64,000 nt of DNA, taken from Astrobacterium formosum (GTDB lineage Bacteria; Pseudomonadota; Alphaproteobacteria; Rhizobiales; Xanthobacteraceae). This document shows, one piece after another, positions 23,317 through 31,972 of the stretch. Within the stretch, counting starts at the first letter, position 1. Every line of letters begins with the position of its first letter. The notes under the pieces are model-generated. The model did no database searches. It saw only the letters and a list, made by a program, of their open reading frames with translations, and was not told where the DNA came from. The stretch lies in NCBI GenBank assembly GCA_030848545.1, contig JAVDCA010000006.1:213035-277034 (forward strand), read 5' to 3'. Position numbers and translations under genes: made by a program.

Positions 23317-24828
23317 TCACTCGGTGACGGCCTCCTCGGCCTTGCGCTTGCGGGCTTCGTTGCTGTTGCGGCGGATCACGGCATAGAGGCTGAGTGCCGC
23401 GAGGACCAGGATCAACAGGGCGATCGGGCGGTGCAGCATGATCGCCGGGCTGCCGAGCCCCATCACCAGGGTGCGGCGGAGATTGGATTCCATCATGCCG
23501 CCCAGGATCACGGCGAGCACCAGCGGCGATACCGGGAAGCCGTTGCGGTACATGAGCCAGCCGGCGACACCGAAGAACAGCGTCACCCAGACATCCATCG
23601 GGTTGTTGTCGATGGCGTAGGCGCCGATCAGGCTCAACAGGCACACCAGCGGCACCAGAATGCGGCGATCGATCTGGACGACTTTGGCCAACAGTCGCGC
23701 GCCGAGCAGGCCGACGATCATGAACATGAGGTTGGCCGAGATCATACCGGCGAAGATCTGGTGGACGAGATCGGGCCGTTCCTGGAACAGCATGGGGCCG
23801 GGCTGGAGATTGTGGATGGTGAGCGCGCCCATGAGCACGGCGGTGGCGGCATCGCCGGGCACGCCGAGAGTGAGCATCGGCAGGAGGTCTCCGCCGGTCG
23901 AGCCGTTCTCCGCCGCCTGGGCGGCGGCGACCCCCTCCGGCGCACCCTTGCCGAACTGGGATGGATCCTTGGAGGCGCGCTTGACTTCCGCATAGGTGAG
24001 GAAGCTCGAAGTCTCGGCGCCGACGCCGGGGGCGATGCCGATGATCAGGCCGTAGACGCAGGCGCGGACATAGACCGTCCACATGCCGGCGATCTCCTTG
24101 AATCGCGGCAGCACGTTGCGTATGGCGGGCGGGACCGGCGGCATGGTGTCCATCTGTTCCATCTGCCGGAACGCTTCCGACAGCGAGAACAGCCCGATCA
24201 TCACCGCGACGAAATTGAAGCCGCCCGATAGTTCGGAGAAGCCAAAATTCATGCGCTGGAAGCCGCCGATCGGATCGATGCCGATCATGCCGATCGTGAG
24301 ACCACACAGCACCGAGAAGAAGCCGCGCAGAAGCGAATTCCCGGACAGGCTCATGGTGACGACCAGTCCGAAGACCGCCAGGCTGAAATATTCCGGAGCC
24401 GAGAAGCTCAGCGCCACGGTGGCGAGAAGCGGCGCGAACAAGGTGAGCGCACACGCCGAGAACAGACCACCGATGCCGGAGGATATGGTGGCGATGCCGA
24501 TGGCCCGGCCGGCCTCTCCCTTTTGGGCCATCGGATAGCCGTCGAGCAGCGTCGCCGCCGCGGCCGGCGTGCCGGGCGTGCGGATCAGGATCGAAGCGAC
24601 GCCGCCGCCGTAAATGCCGCCCGCATAGATGGCGAGCAGCATGACGATGCCCGAGATGGGATCCATGGCGAAGGTGAACGGAATGAGCAGCGCGATCGCC
24701 ATGGTGGCCGTGAGGCCCGGAATGGCGCCGACGACGATCCCCATCACCGTTCCCAAGACCAGGAAGGGGAACACCTTCAGGCTGGCAATGGTGGCAAAGC
24801 CCGCAAACAGCAGCTGGGGATCGAACAT
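23317..24828 (-). CDS. TTT transporter large membrane subunit (TctA family)
   Basis: A 503-residue protein with about 12 hydrophobic segments. The family motifs are present: GAIPGLTATMAIALLIPFT, YGGGVASILIRTPGTPAAA, GIAPGVGAETSSFLTYAE and LLPMLTLGVPGDAATAV. It forms the Na+-driven channel with the TctB-type protein encoded upstream. Start ATG 24828, 25 bases after the TctB stop. It has the two-fold PGxxAT repeat expected. Confidence 0.93.
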   Translation of the reverse strand: MFDPQLLFAGFATIASLKVFPFLVLGTVMGIVVGAIPGLTATMAIALLIPFTFAMDPISGIVMLLAIYAGGIYGGGVASILIRTPGTPAAAATLLDGYPMAQKGEAGRAIGIATISSGIGGLFSACALTLFAPLLATVALSFSAPEYFSLAVFGLVVTMSLSGNSLLRGFFSVLCGLTIGMIGIDPIGGFQRMNFGFSELSGGFNFVAVMIGLFSLSEAFRQMEQMDTMPPVPPAIRNVLPRFKEIAGMWTVYVRACVYGLIIGIAPGVGAETSSFLTYAEVKRASKDPSQFGKGAPEGVAAAQAAENGSTGGDLLPMLTLGVPGDAATAVLMGALTIHNLQPGPMLFQERPDLVHQIFAGMISANLMFMIVGLLGARLLAKVVQIDRRILVPLVCLLSLIGAYAIDNNPMDVWVTLFFGVAGWLMYRNGFPVSPLVLAVILGGMMESNLRRTLVMGLGSPAIMLHRPIALLILVLAALSLYAVIRRNSNEARKRKAEEAVTE

Positions 24829-24853
24829 GATGGAAAACCGCGTTGCCCGGGAA

Positions 24854-25321
24854 TTAGGAGAAAAGCCACTGCCAGATCTCGCCCCTCGGCAAAGGGACAT
24901 GCAAAACCGTGACGAACACGAGCCAGATCGCGATCGGGGCTCCGATGGCGAAAGGAAGCGCCTTGCGCCAGGGAGCTCCGGCGAGGCGCTGAGCGGCGAG
25001 GACGTAGACGATCCCGGCAGTCACCAGTCCCACGGTCTCGAGGGACAGGGCCATCAACATGGTCAAACCGATCAGCAACAGGGTTCGCAACGTCCTGAGT
25101 TCACCCGTTCCCTCCTCCCTGGCGGGGGGAGGCCGTGGGAGAACGAAGAGCGCCAGCCCGCTCGCGAACATGATCGCCGCCAGGGCGCGCGGGAACACGG
25201 TCGGGTCCCCCGCCACGTCTCCGGAGGACGGCCATGTGGTGGACTGCTGGACGATGACAGCCGCCATCACCCAGAGCAGCGTTCCGGCGACGGCGTCGCC
25301 GGAACGAACCTGAAGCTTCAT
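24854..25321 (-). CDS. TTT transporter small membrane subunit (TctB family)
   Basis: A 155-residue protein with four hydrophobic segments (AGTLLWVMAAVIV, VFPRALAAIMFASGLALFVL, TLLLIGLTMLMALSLETVG, ALPFAIGAPIAIWLVFVTV), matching the four-helix TctB fold. It includes the DPTVFPRALA motif often seen at the family's first loop. Located between the receptor and TctA genes. Confidence 0.9.
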   Translation of the reverse strand: MKLQVRSGDAVAGTLLWVMAAVIVQQSTTWPSSGDVAGDPTVFPRALAAIMFASGLALFVLPRPPPAREEGTGELRTLRTLLLIGLTMLMALSLETVGLVTAGIVYVLAAQRLAGAPWRKALPFAIGAPIAIWLVFVTVLHVPLPRGEIWQWLFS

Positions 25322-25329
25322 GGGACGGC

Positions 25330-26313
25330 TCAGATCTTCTTGAGGAGGCCGACCTCCGCCAAGCCGGGCTCGAGCGCCTTTTCGATGTTGTCGAGGAATT
25401 CGCGGAACTTGTCCCGCTCCGCGTTGGCGCGCGGCAACGCCATCTCGTCCATGAGGCGAATATATTCGGGATCCTGGGCCATCTTGCGGAAGCCGACGGT
25501 CAGGACGTCGAGGATCTCCTTGGGCGTGCCCTTCGGCGCCGCGATACCGCGCCAGTCGAGCAGCAAGGTCTGCAGCGGATAGCCCGCCTCGGCGATGGTC
25601 GGCACGTCCGGGAAGGACGAGTGGCGCTCGTCGCTGTTGAGGGCGAGGAAGCGCAACTGCTTGGACTTGTAGAACTGCAGCGCCTCTTCCGAGTTCACCA
25701 CCAACATGGTGACATGGCCGCCGAGCACGGCCGTGCGCGCCGGCGCGCCGCCGTCGAACGGAACGAACGTGACCTTCAAGCCAAGCTGCTTGGCGAGGAG
25801 AGCCGTGGAGAGATGCGGGACCGCGCCGGCGCCCGAGGTTGCGACGGTCACGACCTGCGGATTGGCCTTCGAATAGTCGACCAGGTCCTTCATGGTCTTG
25901 AACGGCGAATCGGCTTTGACCAGGAAGCCGGTCGGCGAACGGTTCAGGAGCATGACCGGCTCGAAGTCGCGGTAGGACAGTTCGCTCAGCCCGCTCAGGC
26001 GATAGCTGGAGAGATGGAACGTGATCAGGCCGAGCGTATAGCCGTCCGGCTTGGCCGTCGCGACCGCCTTCATGCCGGCGACGCCGGTGCCGCCAGGACG
26101 GTTCACGACCGTCACGCCGACGCCGATATACTGCTTTGCGTTCTTGGTCAGTGTGCGCCCGAGGGCGTCGGTGCCGCCGCCGGCTGCCCACGGGACGATC
26201 AATGTGATGTCCCGCTCCGGGTAGGCCGCCGCACGCAGCGGCGAAATGCCTGTGGTGATGAGTCCGGCCGAGGCTGCGGCCGTCGATACGAAACTGCGCC
26301 GAGTGATATGCAT
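25330..26313 (-). CDS. TTT substrate-binding receptor (TctC/Bug family)
   Basis: A 327-residue periplasmic receptor. It has a Tat-like start (RRSFVSTAAASAGLITTG) and a cleavage region near LRAAAYPERD. The mature part shows ITLIVPWAAGGGTDALGRTL (residues about 36-55), VVNRPGGTGVAGMKAV, and GAGAVPHLSTALLAKQLG. It captures a carboxylate or similar solute for the adjacent TctAB. It is the first gene of the block A operon, preceded by the candidate IclR operator at 26404-26424. Confidence 0.93.
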   Translation of the reverse strand: MHITRRSFVSTAAASAGLITTGISPLRAAAYPERDITLIVPWAAGGGTDALGRTLTKNAKQYIGVGVTVVNRPGGTGVAGMKAVATAKPDGYTLGLITFHLSSYRLSGLSELSYRDFEPVMLLNRSPTGFLVKADSPFKTMKDLVDYSKANPQVVTVATSGAGAVPHLSTALLAKQLGLKVTFVPFDGGAPARTAVLGGHVTMLVVNSEEALQFYKSKQLRFLALNSDERHSSFPDVPTIAEAGYPLQTLLLDWRGIAAPKGTPKEILDVLTVGFRKMAQDPEYIRLMDEMALPRANAERDKFREFLDNIEKALEPGLAEVGLLKKI

Positions 26314-26403
26314 GACTGTACGTCCCCTGAATCACTGACTGACTTCAGCTCGAAACGATGCGACTAGGTGCGATTAAGGATGTCCCTATCGGATTGTGAA
26401 CTC

Positions 26404-26424
26404 GTATCCCGGAATACAGGATAC
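26404..26424. promoter_or_regulatory. candidate IclR operator upstream of the block A operon
   Basis: GTATCC-N9-GGATAC, with a third half-site GGAATAC in the spacer, lies 90 bases upstream of the TctC gene and downstream of the IclR gene on the same strand. The palindrome and spacing fit an IclR-type site. Promoter boxes are not obvious. Confidence 0.5.
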
Positions 26425-26577
26425 AACGTTGAAATTGGCTGTCAAATCATTGCGCCAAGGATCGACAGAACTCGACGGCAATCGACCGGCGAGCCTCGCC
26501 CCAAGCCTTCGCGCCGGGGGTGATGATGCGGCCGCATTCCCGGATTGCGACGGGCCTGTTCAACTCGCGCCCGGAGT

Positions 26578-27378
26578 TCAGCTCGCGCCCAGGCGCCGCG
26601 AGATCTGATTGGCGTTGTGAATGACGATCTTCGAGAGTTCGTCGGCCTTCTCTATCGGGATTTTCCACGCCGGACCGTTGACGCTGATGGAGGCGAACAC
26701 GCGTCCGTTCTCGTCACGAATGGGCGCGCCGATGCACAACAGTCCGGGCTGGTGCTCGCCCTCGTCGAGGGCATAGCCCCGCTCGCGCGTGCGCTTCAAC
26801 TCCGCCAACAGGGCCGGCCCGGTGGTGATGGTGCGCTCGGTGAACGGTTCCAGGCCGCGCTCGATCACATGCTTGACGACGTCCTTGGGCTGGAACGCGA
26901 GGATCGCCTTGCCGAGGCTGGTGCAGTAAGACGGCGCGTTCTCGATCAATGTCGACGGCCGGGCGACACCGTTCGACGACTCCATGCACCGCACCACGAC
27001 GGCGCGCAAACCATCGAATACGGCGAGATGGACAGTCAGGTTGGTCAGGCGCTGCAGCGCCTCCACGAACGGCGCCGCCTCACGGTGAAGATCGAGATTG
27101 GCGAGCACCGTGTTGCCATATTCGAACAGGCGGATTCCCAGTCGATAATTGCCGCGCTGCTTGTCCTGATCGAGCAGGCCGACCTCCCGCATCGAGGCGA
27201 GGAAGCGGTGCGTTGTGCTGCGCGGATAGTCGAGCATCGCGCAGATCTCGGCCAGGGACAGCGACCGACGGTCGGTGGAAAAACAATTGAGGATCGCAAC
27301 CACCTTGCTGAGAGATTTGAGGTTATCCTCTTGCGGCCTGCTCGTGGTCGGACTTTTCTTGGCGGTCTCGGTCGTCAT
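26578..27378 (-). CDS. IclR-family transcriptional regulator (block A)
   Basis: A 266-residue regulator. The winged HTH in residues 20-90 contains LSKVVAILNCFSTDRRSLSL and EICAMLDYPRSTTHRFLASM. The effector domain has YCTSLGKAILAFQP and GYALDEGEHQPGLLCIGAPI, typical family marks. It is immediately upstream of the TTT-SDR-aldolase operon and most likely controls it. Confidence 0.9.
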   Translation of the reverse strand: MTTETAKKSPTTSRPQEDNLKSLSKVVAILNCFSTDRRSLSLAEICAMLDYPRSTTHRFLASMREVGLLDQDKQRGNYRLGIRLFEYGNTVLANLDLHREAAPFVEALQRLTNLTVHLAVFDGLRAVVVRCMESSNGVARPSTLIENAPSYCTSLGKAILAFQPKDVVKHVIERGLEPFTERTITTGPALLAELKRTRERGYALDEGEHQPGLLCIGAPIRDENGRVFASISVNGPAWKIPIEKADELSKIVIHNANQISRRLGAS

Positions 27379-27639
27379 GCGGCTATGTTGTCCAGGGATC
27401 TACGACAAACGATGGCGCGCACCCCTTTGGCGATCATCAGGTCGATCTCCGACTTCAGCCCGTACGCGACCAGATTGGCCTCCCGATCGACCGGCATGGC
27501 AATGGCGGCAAGATGCGGTGAGACTCGTGCGCACCGATCTGGCGATCTCGTTGCCCATGTTGGCCTCCAGCTCTCGTTCGTCCCGCCATGCCTTGCCGTT
27601 GCGCGCCGGCCGCAACGATCTTCTCGCCGGCCCGTTCAC
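27375..27639 (-). pseudogene. frameshifted gene relic, family unknown
   Basis: Coding-like stretches occur in successive frames on the - strand: RAGEKIVAAGAQR, then GKAWRDERELEANMGNEIAR, then SPHLAAIAMPVDREANLVAY and GLKSEIDLMIAKGVRAIVCR, ending with a TGA that overlaps the IclR ATG. The last segment alone could be a 40-residue gene from ATG 27497. The frame changes suggest a decayed protein. I do not recognise it. Confidence 0.35.
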
Positions 27640-27952
27640 CCCACTATACGGGATTCATTTCCGATTAAAGGGTGCCGCCGCGATCATGTCAACTGCCGAC
27701 CTCTTCCCGTCGGCCGCATCGGCTTCCGGTGGGCGACGTTTCCGGATCACGACACTTGGACAGGCGCCGGCGATCAGCGCCGACGGGACCGCCGCGGTTT
27801 GTGAAGCAGTCGCAAGTTGGCAGGTCTAGATGGCGGATGGGCGGGGCCTGTCCCGAGGGGCCCCGCAACGGGGCCGGCACCGGGTTTCTTCGCCGGGATC
27901 AGAGCCCGGCATGGGGGTGCTGGGTTTCCATTCCGGTGTCCCGGTTGCAGGG
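27640..27952. other. intergenic region between blocks A and B
   Basis: No gene is credible in these 313 bases. A 7-bp stem with a CAA loop (GGCCCCG-CAA-CGGGGCC, 27859-27875) is the only notable element. It could help end leftward transcription from the CapA gene, though no T-run follows. Confidence 0.4.
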
Positions 27953-29278
27953 CTAGCCGCGCTGAACGGAGATCGTGCCTTCGCCCTCGCGGTAAATCAT
28001 CTTCGTACCGTATGCCTCGCTCATGCGCTCCATGTGGCGCGCAATCTCGGCCCCGAGTTCTTTCGACGCCACGGCAGGCACTCCGCGTTCGGCGTGGCGC
28101 GCCCGGTTGAGGTCGAGGTCCAACGGCAGAAGCTTGACTGTCGTGCCGTCACCCTTGAAATCGCAGACCGCGACACAGCCCATCGAAAATCGCGGGTCGG
28201 CATTGAATCCGATCGGCCGGCCCGCCGCGTCCTGCGCCCGCGACATGTGCAGATGCGACGGCAGCGCATCCTTCTTCAACCCGTAATTCTCGTACATCTC
28301 CGGAGACATGCGCTGCTCGCCGGCTTCGAATTCCATCAGCAGGCTGCCGAGGCTGTAGAAGATCGGCCGCCCCTTGTAGATTTCTATGCCGCGCAGCATA
28401 TGCGGCCCGTGGCCGAGGAATGCGGCGGCTCCCGCGTCGATGGTCGCGCGTGCAAAGTCCTCGATGAAGGCCGGCGCCCGTGGCGAATACCAGTTCTCGT
28501 CGACGCCCTCATGGGTGTGCAGGCTGACGAGCGCGTGGTCGGACCGGGCAGCGGCGTCGCGCACATTGTCGAGAATGGCATCGCAGTCACGCTGGTTGAC
28601 GAAGTAGCGCACATGCGCGCGATCGCCCCGCTCGACCAGGACCGAGCCTTCGTAGAGCGATCCGAACTTGATCACGTCCGGGCCCGGATCCGGCATCGCC
28701 TCGACGCGAATGACCTCGCGCAGGCTGGCCGCCGTGCCCAGCAACTCGTCGATCTGGCGAAGCTGGCCGAACTCGCGATCGGGAAGCACGAAGGCGCGGC
28801 CCCAGCGCAGCGGATTCAACCCTGCGCGCGCAGGAATTCCAGTCCCCGCCGAACTGGCCCGAAATTCGTTCGAACGCGTCGAGCTTGCCGCGACGATGCC
28901 GACCCGTCCTTTGGGCGTATCGAGAAAGCGTGCCGCCCTCGCTTCCTCGAGGCTACGCCCCACGCCGCAGGGTATCAGTCCCCTGCTTTCCGCCGCCACG
29001 ATGGTGTCGACCGCGCCTTCCCAACCGAAGTCGCCGGTGTGATTGTTGGCGAAGGACACCAGTTTGATGTTGAGATCGCGGAATTCGTCGAGCACCTCCT
29101 GCCGCACCGCGGTGAGGAAGGGTCTCGGCATCGGTGGACGCTCGTAGGCCGGACAGCAGAACTCCGCGTTGGCGAACACGGCGTCCGCACCGGCGAGTTC
29201 GCTCACCAGGGCGGGATCCAGTCTGTTGACCAGGTTCCGGCTGGAGAACAGGGCGTCACCACACGCCAGAATACGCAT
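27953..29278 (-). CDS. CapA-family metallophosphoesterase-like protein
   Basis: A 441-residue cytosolic protein of the CapA/PgsA family. It has GDALFSSR near the start, an early FANAEF (Asn-Glu motif), FANNHTGDFG (NNH motif near residue 78), VVSLHTHEG-like VSLHTHEGVDENWYSPR near 250, and FLGHGPHMLRGIEIYKGRPI near 290. These are the family metal ligands. There is no signal peptide. In this setting it may hydrolyse or bind a metabolite rather than make capsule. It is the last gene of the leftward operon and is 125 bases after the TctC gene. Confidence 0.8.
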   Translation of the reverse strand: MRILACGDALFSSRNLVNRLDPALVSELAGADAVFANAEFCCPAYERPPMPRPFLTAVRQEVLDEFRDLNIKLVSFANNHTGDFGWEGAVDTIVAAESRGLIPCGVGRSLEEARAARFLDTPKGRVGIVAASSTRSNEFRASSAGTGIPARAGLNPLRWGRAFVLPDREFGQLRQIDELLGTAASLREVIRVEAMPDPGPDVIKFGSLYEGSVLVERGDRAHVRYFVNQRDCDAILDNVRDAAARSDHALVSLHTHEGVDENWYSPRAPAFIEDFARATIDAGAAAFLGHGPHMLRGIEIYKGRPIFYSLGSLLMEFEAGEQRMSPEMYENYGLKKDALPSHLHMSRAQDAAGRPIGFNADPRFSMGCVAVCDFKGDGTTVKLLPLDLDLNRARHAERGVPAVASKELGAEIARHMERMSEAYGTKMIYREGEGTISVQRG

Positions 29279-29403
29279 CTCAAAGTCCCCTGAATTGGCT
29301 TTAACCAGCTGCCGTCACCGATGACTCACGTTGACCGTCGCCCTTCGACGCTCGGCTCACGCTCGCATCTCAGGACGACGGTCAAGGTCAACGAAAGTTG
29401 GTA

Positions 29404-30384
29404 TTACTTGCCGATGCCCAAGCCGGCGTCGGTGATCACCTTGGCATATTCGGCGATATCGTCGTCGGCGCGCCTGCGGATCGTCGCCAGATCCTCGATG
29501 GCGGGCACGAGCCCGATATTGGAGATCCGCTGTTGCACGTCGGACAACTGCAAGAACTCATTGAACAGTTTGTTCAGGCGCACCTTGATCGCGTCCGGCG
29601 TCTTGGTGAGGACCGTGATCGTGTGCCAGCTGCGCGGCGTCCAACCGCTGATGCCACATTCCGAGATGGTCGGAATGTCAGGCGCTTTTTCCCAACGCTT
29701 TGCCGACAGGGCCGCGATGCCGGTGAGTTTCTTGGCGCCGATGAGTTCGCGCGTCTCGGGGCCAAACACCAGCTGGACTTCGTTGCCAGCACTGGCCTGC
29801 ATGGCCTGCGGCGTGCCATTGTACGGTATGTGCAGGAGCTGAACGCCGACTTTGCGCGCCAGCCATTCGCCGCACATGTGCCCGATCGAGCCGCGACCGG
29901 CGCTGCCATAGGCGAGCTTCCCGGGCCTCTCCTTCGCGTAATTGACGAAGTCCTGGAACGTCTTCGCCGGCACCGACGGATGAATCGCCATCAGCATCGG
30001 CGCTTCGAGGGCGATCAGGGGCGTGAAATCCGATTTCGGATCGTACTCGACCTTCGTGACACGCGGGATGACGGCGTAGAACCCGTTGGTCGAAACCAGA
30101 AGCGTATGGCCGTCTGGTTTTGTGCCCAGGTAGTAGTTGGCGGCGATCGCTCCTCCCGCACCCGCCCGATAATCGTTGATGACACTCTTGCCCGTCGCCT
30201 TCGCGAGTTTTTCGCCGAGAATGCGGGCGATGTTGTCGCTCATTCCTCCGGGCGCATAGCCGATCACACAGTTGATGTCCCGTGTCGGATAGTCCTGGCA
30301 GAACCCGATCCCGGGAAGGCCAGCGGTCGCAAATAGCCCCGCAGTCCCCGACAGGACGGCGCGGCGGGACAGTGTTGTCGACAT
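29404..30384 (-). CDS. TTT substrate-binding receptor (TctC/Bug family), block B copy 1
   Basis: A 326-residue receptor. Start ATG 30384 has AAAGG nine bases upstream. A Tat-type leader (LSRRAVLSGTAGLFATAG) precedes YPTRDINCVIGYAPGGMSD. Later motifs: DYRAGAGGAIAANYYLG, YGSAGRGSIGHMCGEWLARK, LHIPYNGTPQAMQA. It is strongly similar along its whole length to the block B copy 2 at 37377-38357 (same length). No TctAB pair accompanies it, so it likely shares the TctAB encoded at 38403-40462. Confidence 0.92.
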   Translation of the reverse strand: MSTTLSRRAVLSGTAGLFATAGLPGIGFCQDYPTRDINCVIGYAPGGMSDNIARILGEKLAKATGKSVINDYRAGAGGAIAANYYLGTKPDGHTLLVSTNGFYAVIPRVTKVEYDPKSDFTPLIALEAPMLMAIHPSVPAKTFQDFVNYAKERPGKLAYGSAGRGSIGHMCGEWLARKVGVQLLHIPYNGTPQAMQASAGNEVQLVFGPETRELIGAKKLTGIAALSAKRWEKAPDIPTISECGISGWTPRSWHTITVLTKTPDAIKVRLNKLFNEFLQLSDVQQRISNIGLVPAIEDLATIRRRADDDIAEYAKVITDAGLGIGK

Positions 30385-30504
30385 GACGGCACCTTTCATT
30401 GTTTCAGTGCTGGGTTGCAGGAAATCACGAAGTTCACGTGTTCACGAAGTTCGCGCACGGCGTTCCGCGCCGGATCGAAGTTTCGAGCTGGTCGATATCC
30501 GCCA

Positions 30505-31473
30505 TCAATAGCCGCGCTGCGCATCGACGACGTCCAGAAGTTCTCTGCCGGCCAGGAAGCGATCGAGGTTGTCGAACAATTTGGCGGTCAGGCGATCGAC
30601 GGCGTCGTCGGTGCACCAGGCGGAGTGCGGCGTCAGACGAACGCACGGATGCCGGTACAGCGGATCGCCCTCCGGCAACGGTTCCGGTGTAGTCACGTCG
30701 AGGGTCGCAGCGCCTATCTGGCCATGATCGAGGGCGACCAGGAGCGCGTCCTGATCCACCAAAGCGCCACGCGAGACGTTGACGATGTGGAGCCCCGGCC
30801 TGGCCTGGGAGAGAATTTCGGCACCGATGATGCCGCGCGTCTCGCGCGTGAGCGGCGCCGCCACGACGAGATGATCGCTTCGCGCGGCCAACTCGGCCAC
30901 CGACCGCACGATCGTCACGCCCGCCTGCCCGCCCCCGCTTCGCGTGGTGGCCAAGACGGTCATGCCGAACGAAGCCGCACGCCTGGCAACCTCGCGGCCG
31001 ATGGCGCCGAGCCCGACGAGACCGAGAGTCTTTCCATGCAATCTGCCGAGCATGCGCGGCTTCCACATCGCCGCACCGGTCACACGTATGCCGTCGAAGA
31101 TCTGCTTTTCATGGGCAAGCATCGCGGCCAGGGCGTATTCCGCGATTGCGATCGCCCCGACACCGCGACCACTCGTCACCGGCGGCCCTGTGAAGAACCA
31201 GTCAGGAAACGCGTCGATGCCGGCCGCCGCGATCTGGATCCAACGCAATCGGAAAGGCCAGCCGGGCGGCGGCTCGGAAGGCGCGCCGGCCCAGCCCCGA
31301 TAGTAGGTGAACACGACATCTGCCGTGGCAGGAATCTCCCAAGCCGGCCGATCGAGCGAATAGGGAACGATACGTGGCCCGCGCGGATGCCGGGCCAAAC
31401 GCTCGTTCTGGACATCGTCCAGATTGGTCGCAATGACGAGAGGCGCGGCATTCTCGGCCGCCGCCTCATTCAT
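30505..31473 (-). CDS. D-2-hydroxyacid dehydrogenase
   Basis: A 322-residue NAD-dependent dehydrogenase. The Rossmann motif GLVGLGAIGREVARRA lies near residue 140. Catalytic Arg is in NVSRGALVDQDAL, Glu in TPEPLPEGDPLY, and His in TPHSAW. ATG 31473 is chosen over the in-frame ATG at 31497. It interconverts a 2-keto acid and a D-2-hydroxy acid. It sits between the AcnX small subunit and the receptor gene in the same direction. Confidence 0.9.
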   Translation of the reverse strand: MNEAAAENAAPLVIATNLDDVQNERLARHPRGPRIVPYSLDRPAWEIPATADVVFTYYRGWAGAPSEPPPGWPFRLRWIQIAAAGIDAFPDWFFTGPPVTSGRGVGAIAIAEYALAAMLAHEKQIFDGIRVTGAAMWKPRMLGRLHGKTLGLVGLGAIGREVARRAASFGMTVLATTRSGGGQAGVTIVRSVAELAARSDHLVVAAPLTRETRGIIGAEILSQARPGLHIVNVSRGALVDQDALLVALDHGQIGAATLDVTTPEPLPEGDPLYRHPCVRLTPHSAWCTDDAVDRLTAKLFDNLDRFLAGRELLDVVDAQRGY

Positions 31474-31561
31474 CGCCGTCCCGCCTGCTTGATGCATCGA
31501 TCGCAACCTCGGTGGCCTGCGACGCACGCGGCACCTCGTCCATGCCGGTGCCAACACTTCG

Positions 31562-31972
31562 CTATCCGCGGGGCGTCACTCGGACCACGTCGCCGTCGAG
31601 CGCCACCCAATCGCCCGTCTTGATGACGGCAACGGGGTCCCGCTCCAGCCGATCAACGGCGGGAATTTCAGCCGTGATAACGCCGAGTGCCAAGACCGGC
31701 TCCATTTCAGTGCACACGATGGCGAGTGGAGCGTTGCCGGCCTGTTTGGCCAGCCACGCGACCGTCGGTCCACCGCTTGAACCCTTGCCGCTCGGACAGA
31801 CGAGAATCTTGTCCCTGACGCAGACGCCGGAGACTTCGGGATCCGCCACCGACAGTTTGCCGGAATCCGCCGACAATTCGCCGAGGAACGAAAACGGCGT
31901 CTTCAGGACCACCGCCTCGCCGGCGACACTACCCGGGAACACGCTGCGTCCCTTTAAAACCACGTCCGTCAT
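31562..31972 (-). CDS. aconitase X small (swivel) subunit
   Basis: A 136-residue protein of the AcnX small-subunit/DUF126 family. It starts MTDVVLKGRSVFPGSVAGEA, has PFSFLGELSADSG, and the family PSGKGSSGGP loop near residue 62, where the serine is thought to be catalytic. It ends DGDVVRVTPRG. Its ATG overlaps the large-subunit stop (ATGA), giving a two-gene enzyme. Confidence 0.88.
   Translation of the reverse strand: MTDVVLKGRSVFPGSVAGEAVVLKTPFSFLGELSADSGKLSVADPEVSGVCVRDKILVCPSGKGSSGGPTVAWLAKQAGNAPLAIVCTEMEPVLALGVITAEIPAVDRLERDPVAVIKTGDWVALDGDVVRVTPRG

Noticed and set aside
27400..27829. + strand frames opposite the IclR gene and its upstream gap
   Set aside because: They are low-complexity Arg/Ser/Pro translations without ribosome sites. 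The - strand relic explains the coding-like signal better.
27859..27875. rho-independent terminator
   Set aside because: Stable GC stem, but only 7 bp, a 3-base loop and no T-run on either side. Kept as a note in the intergenic entry.
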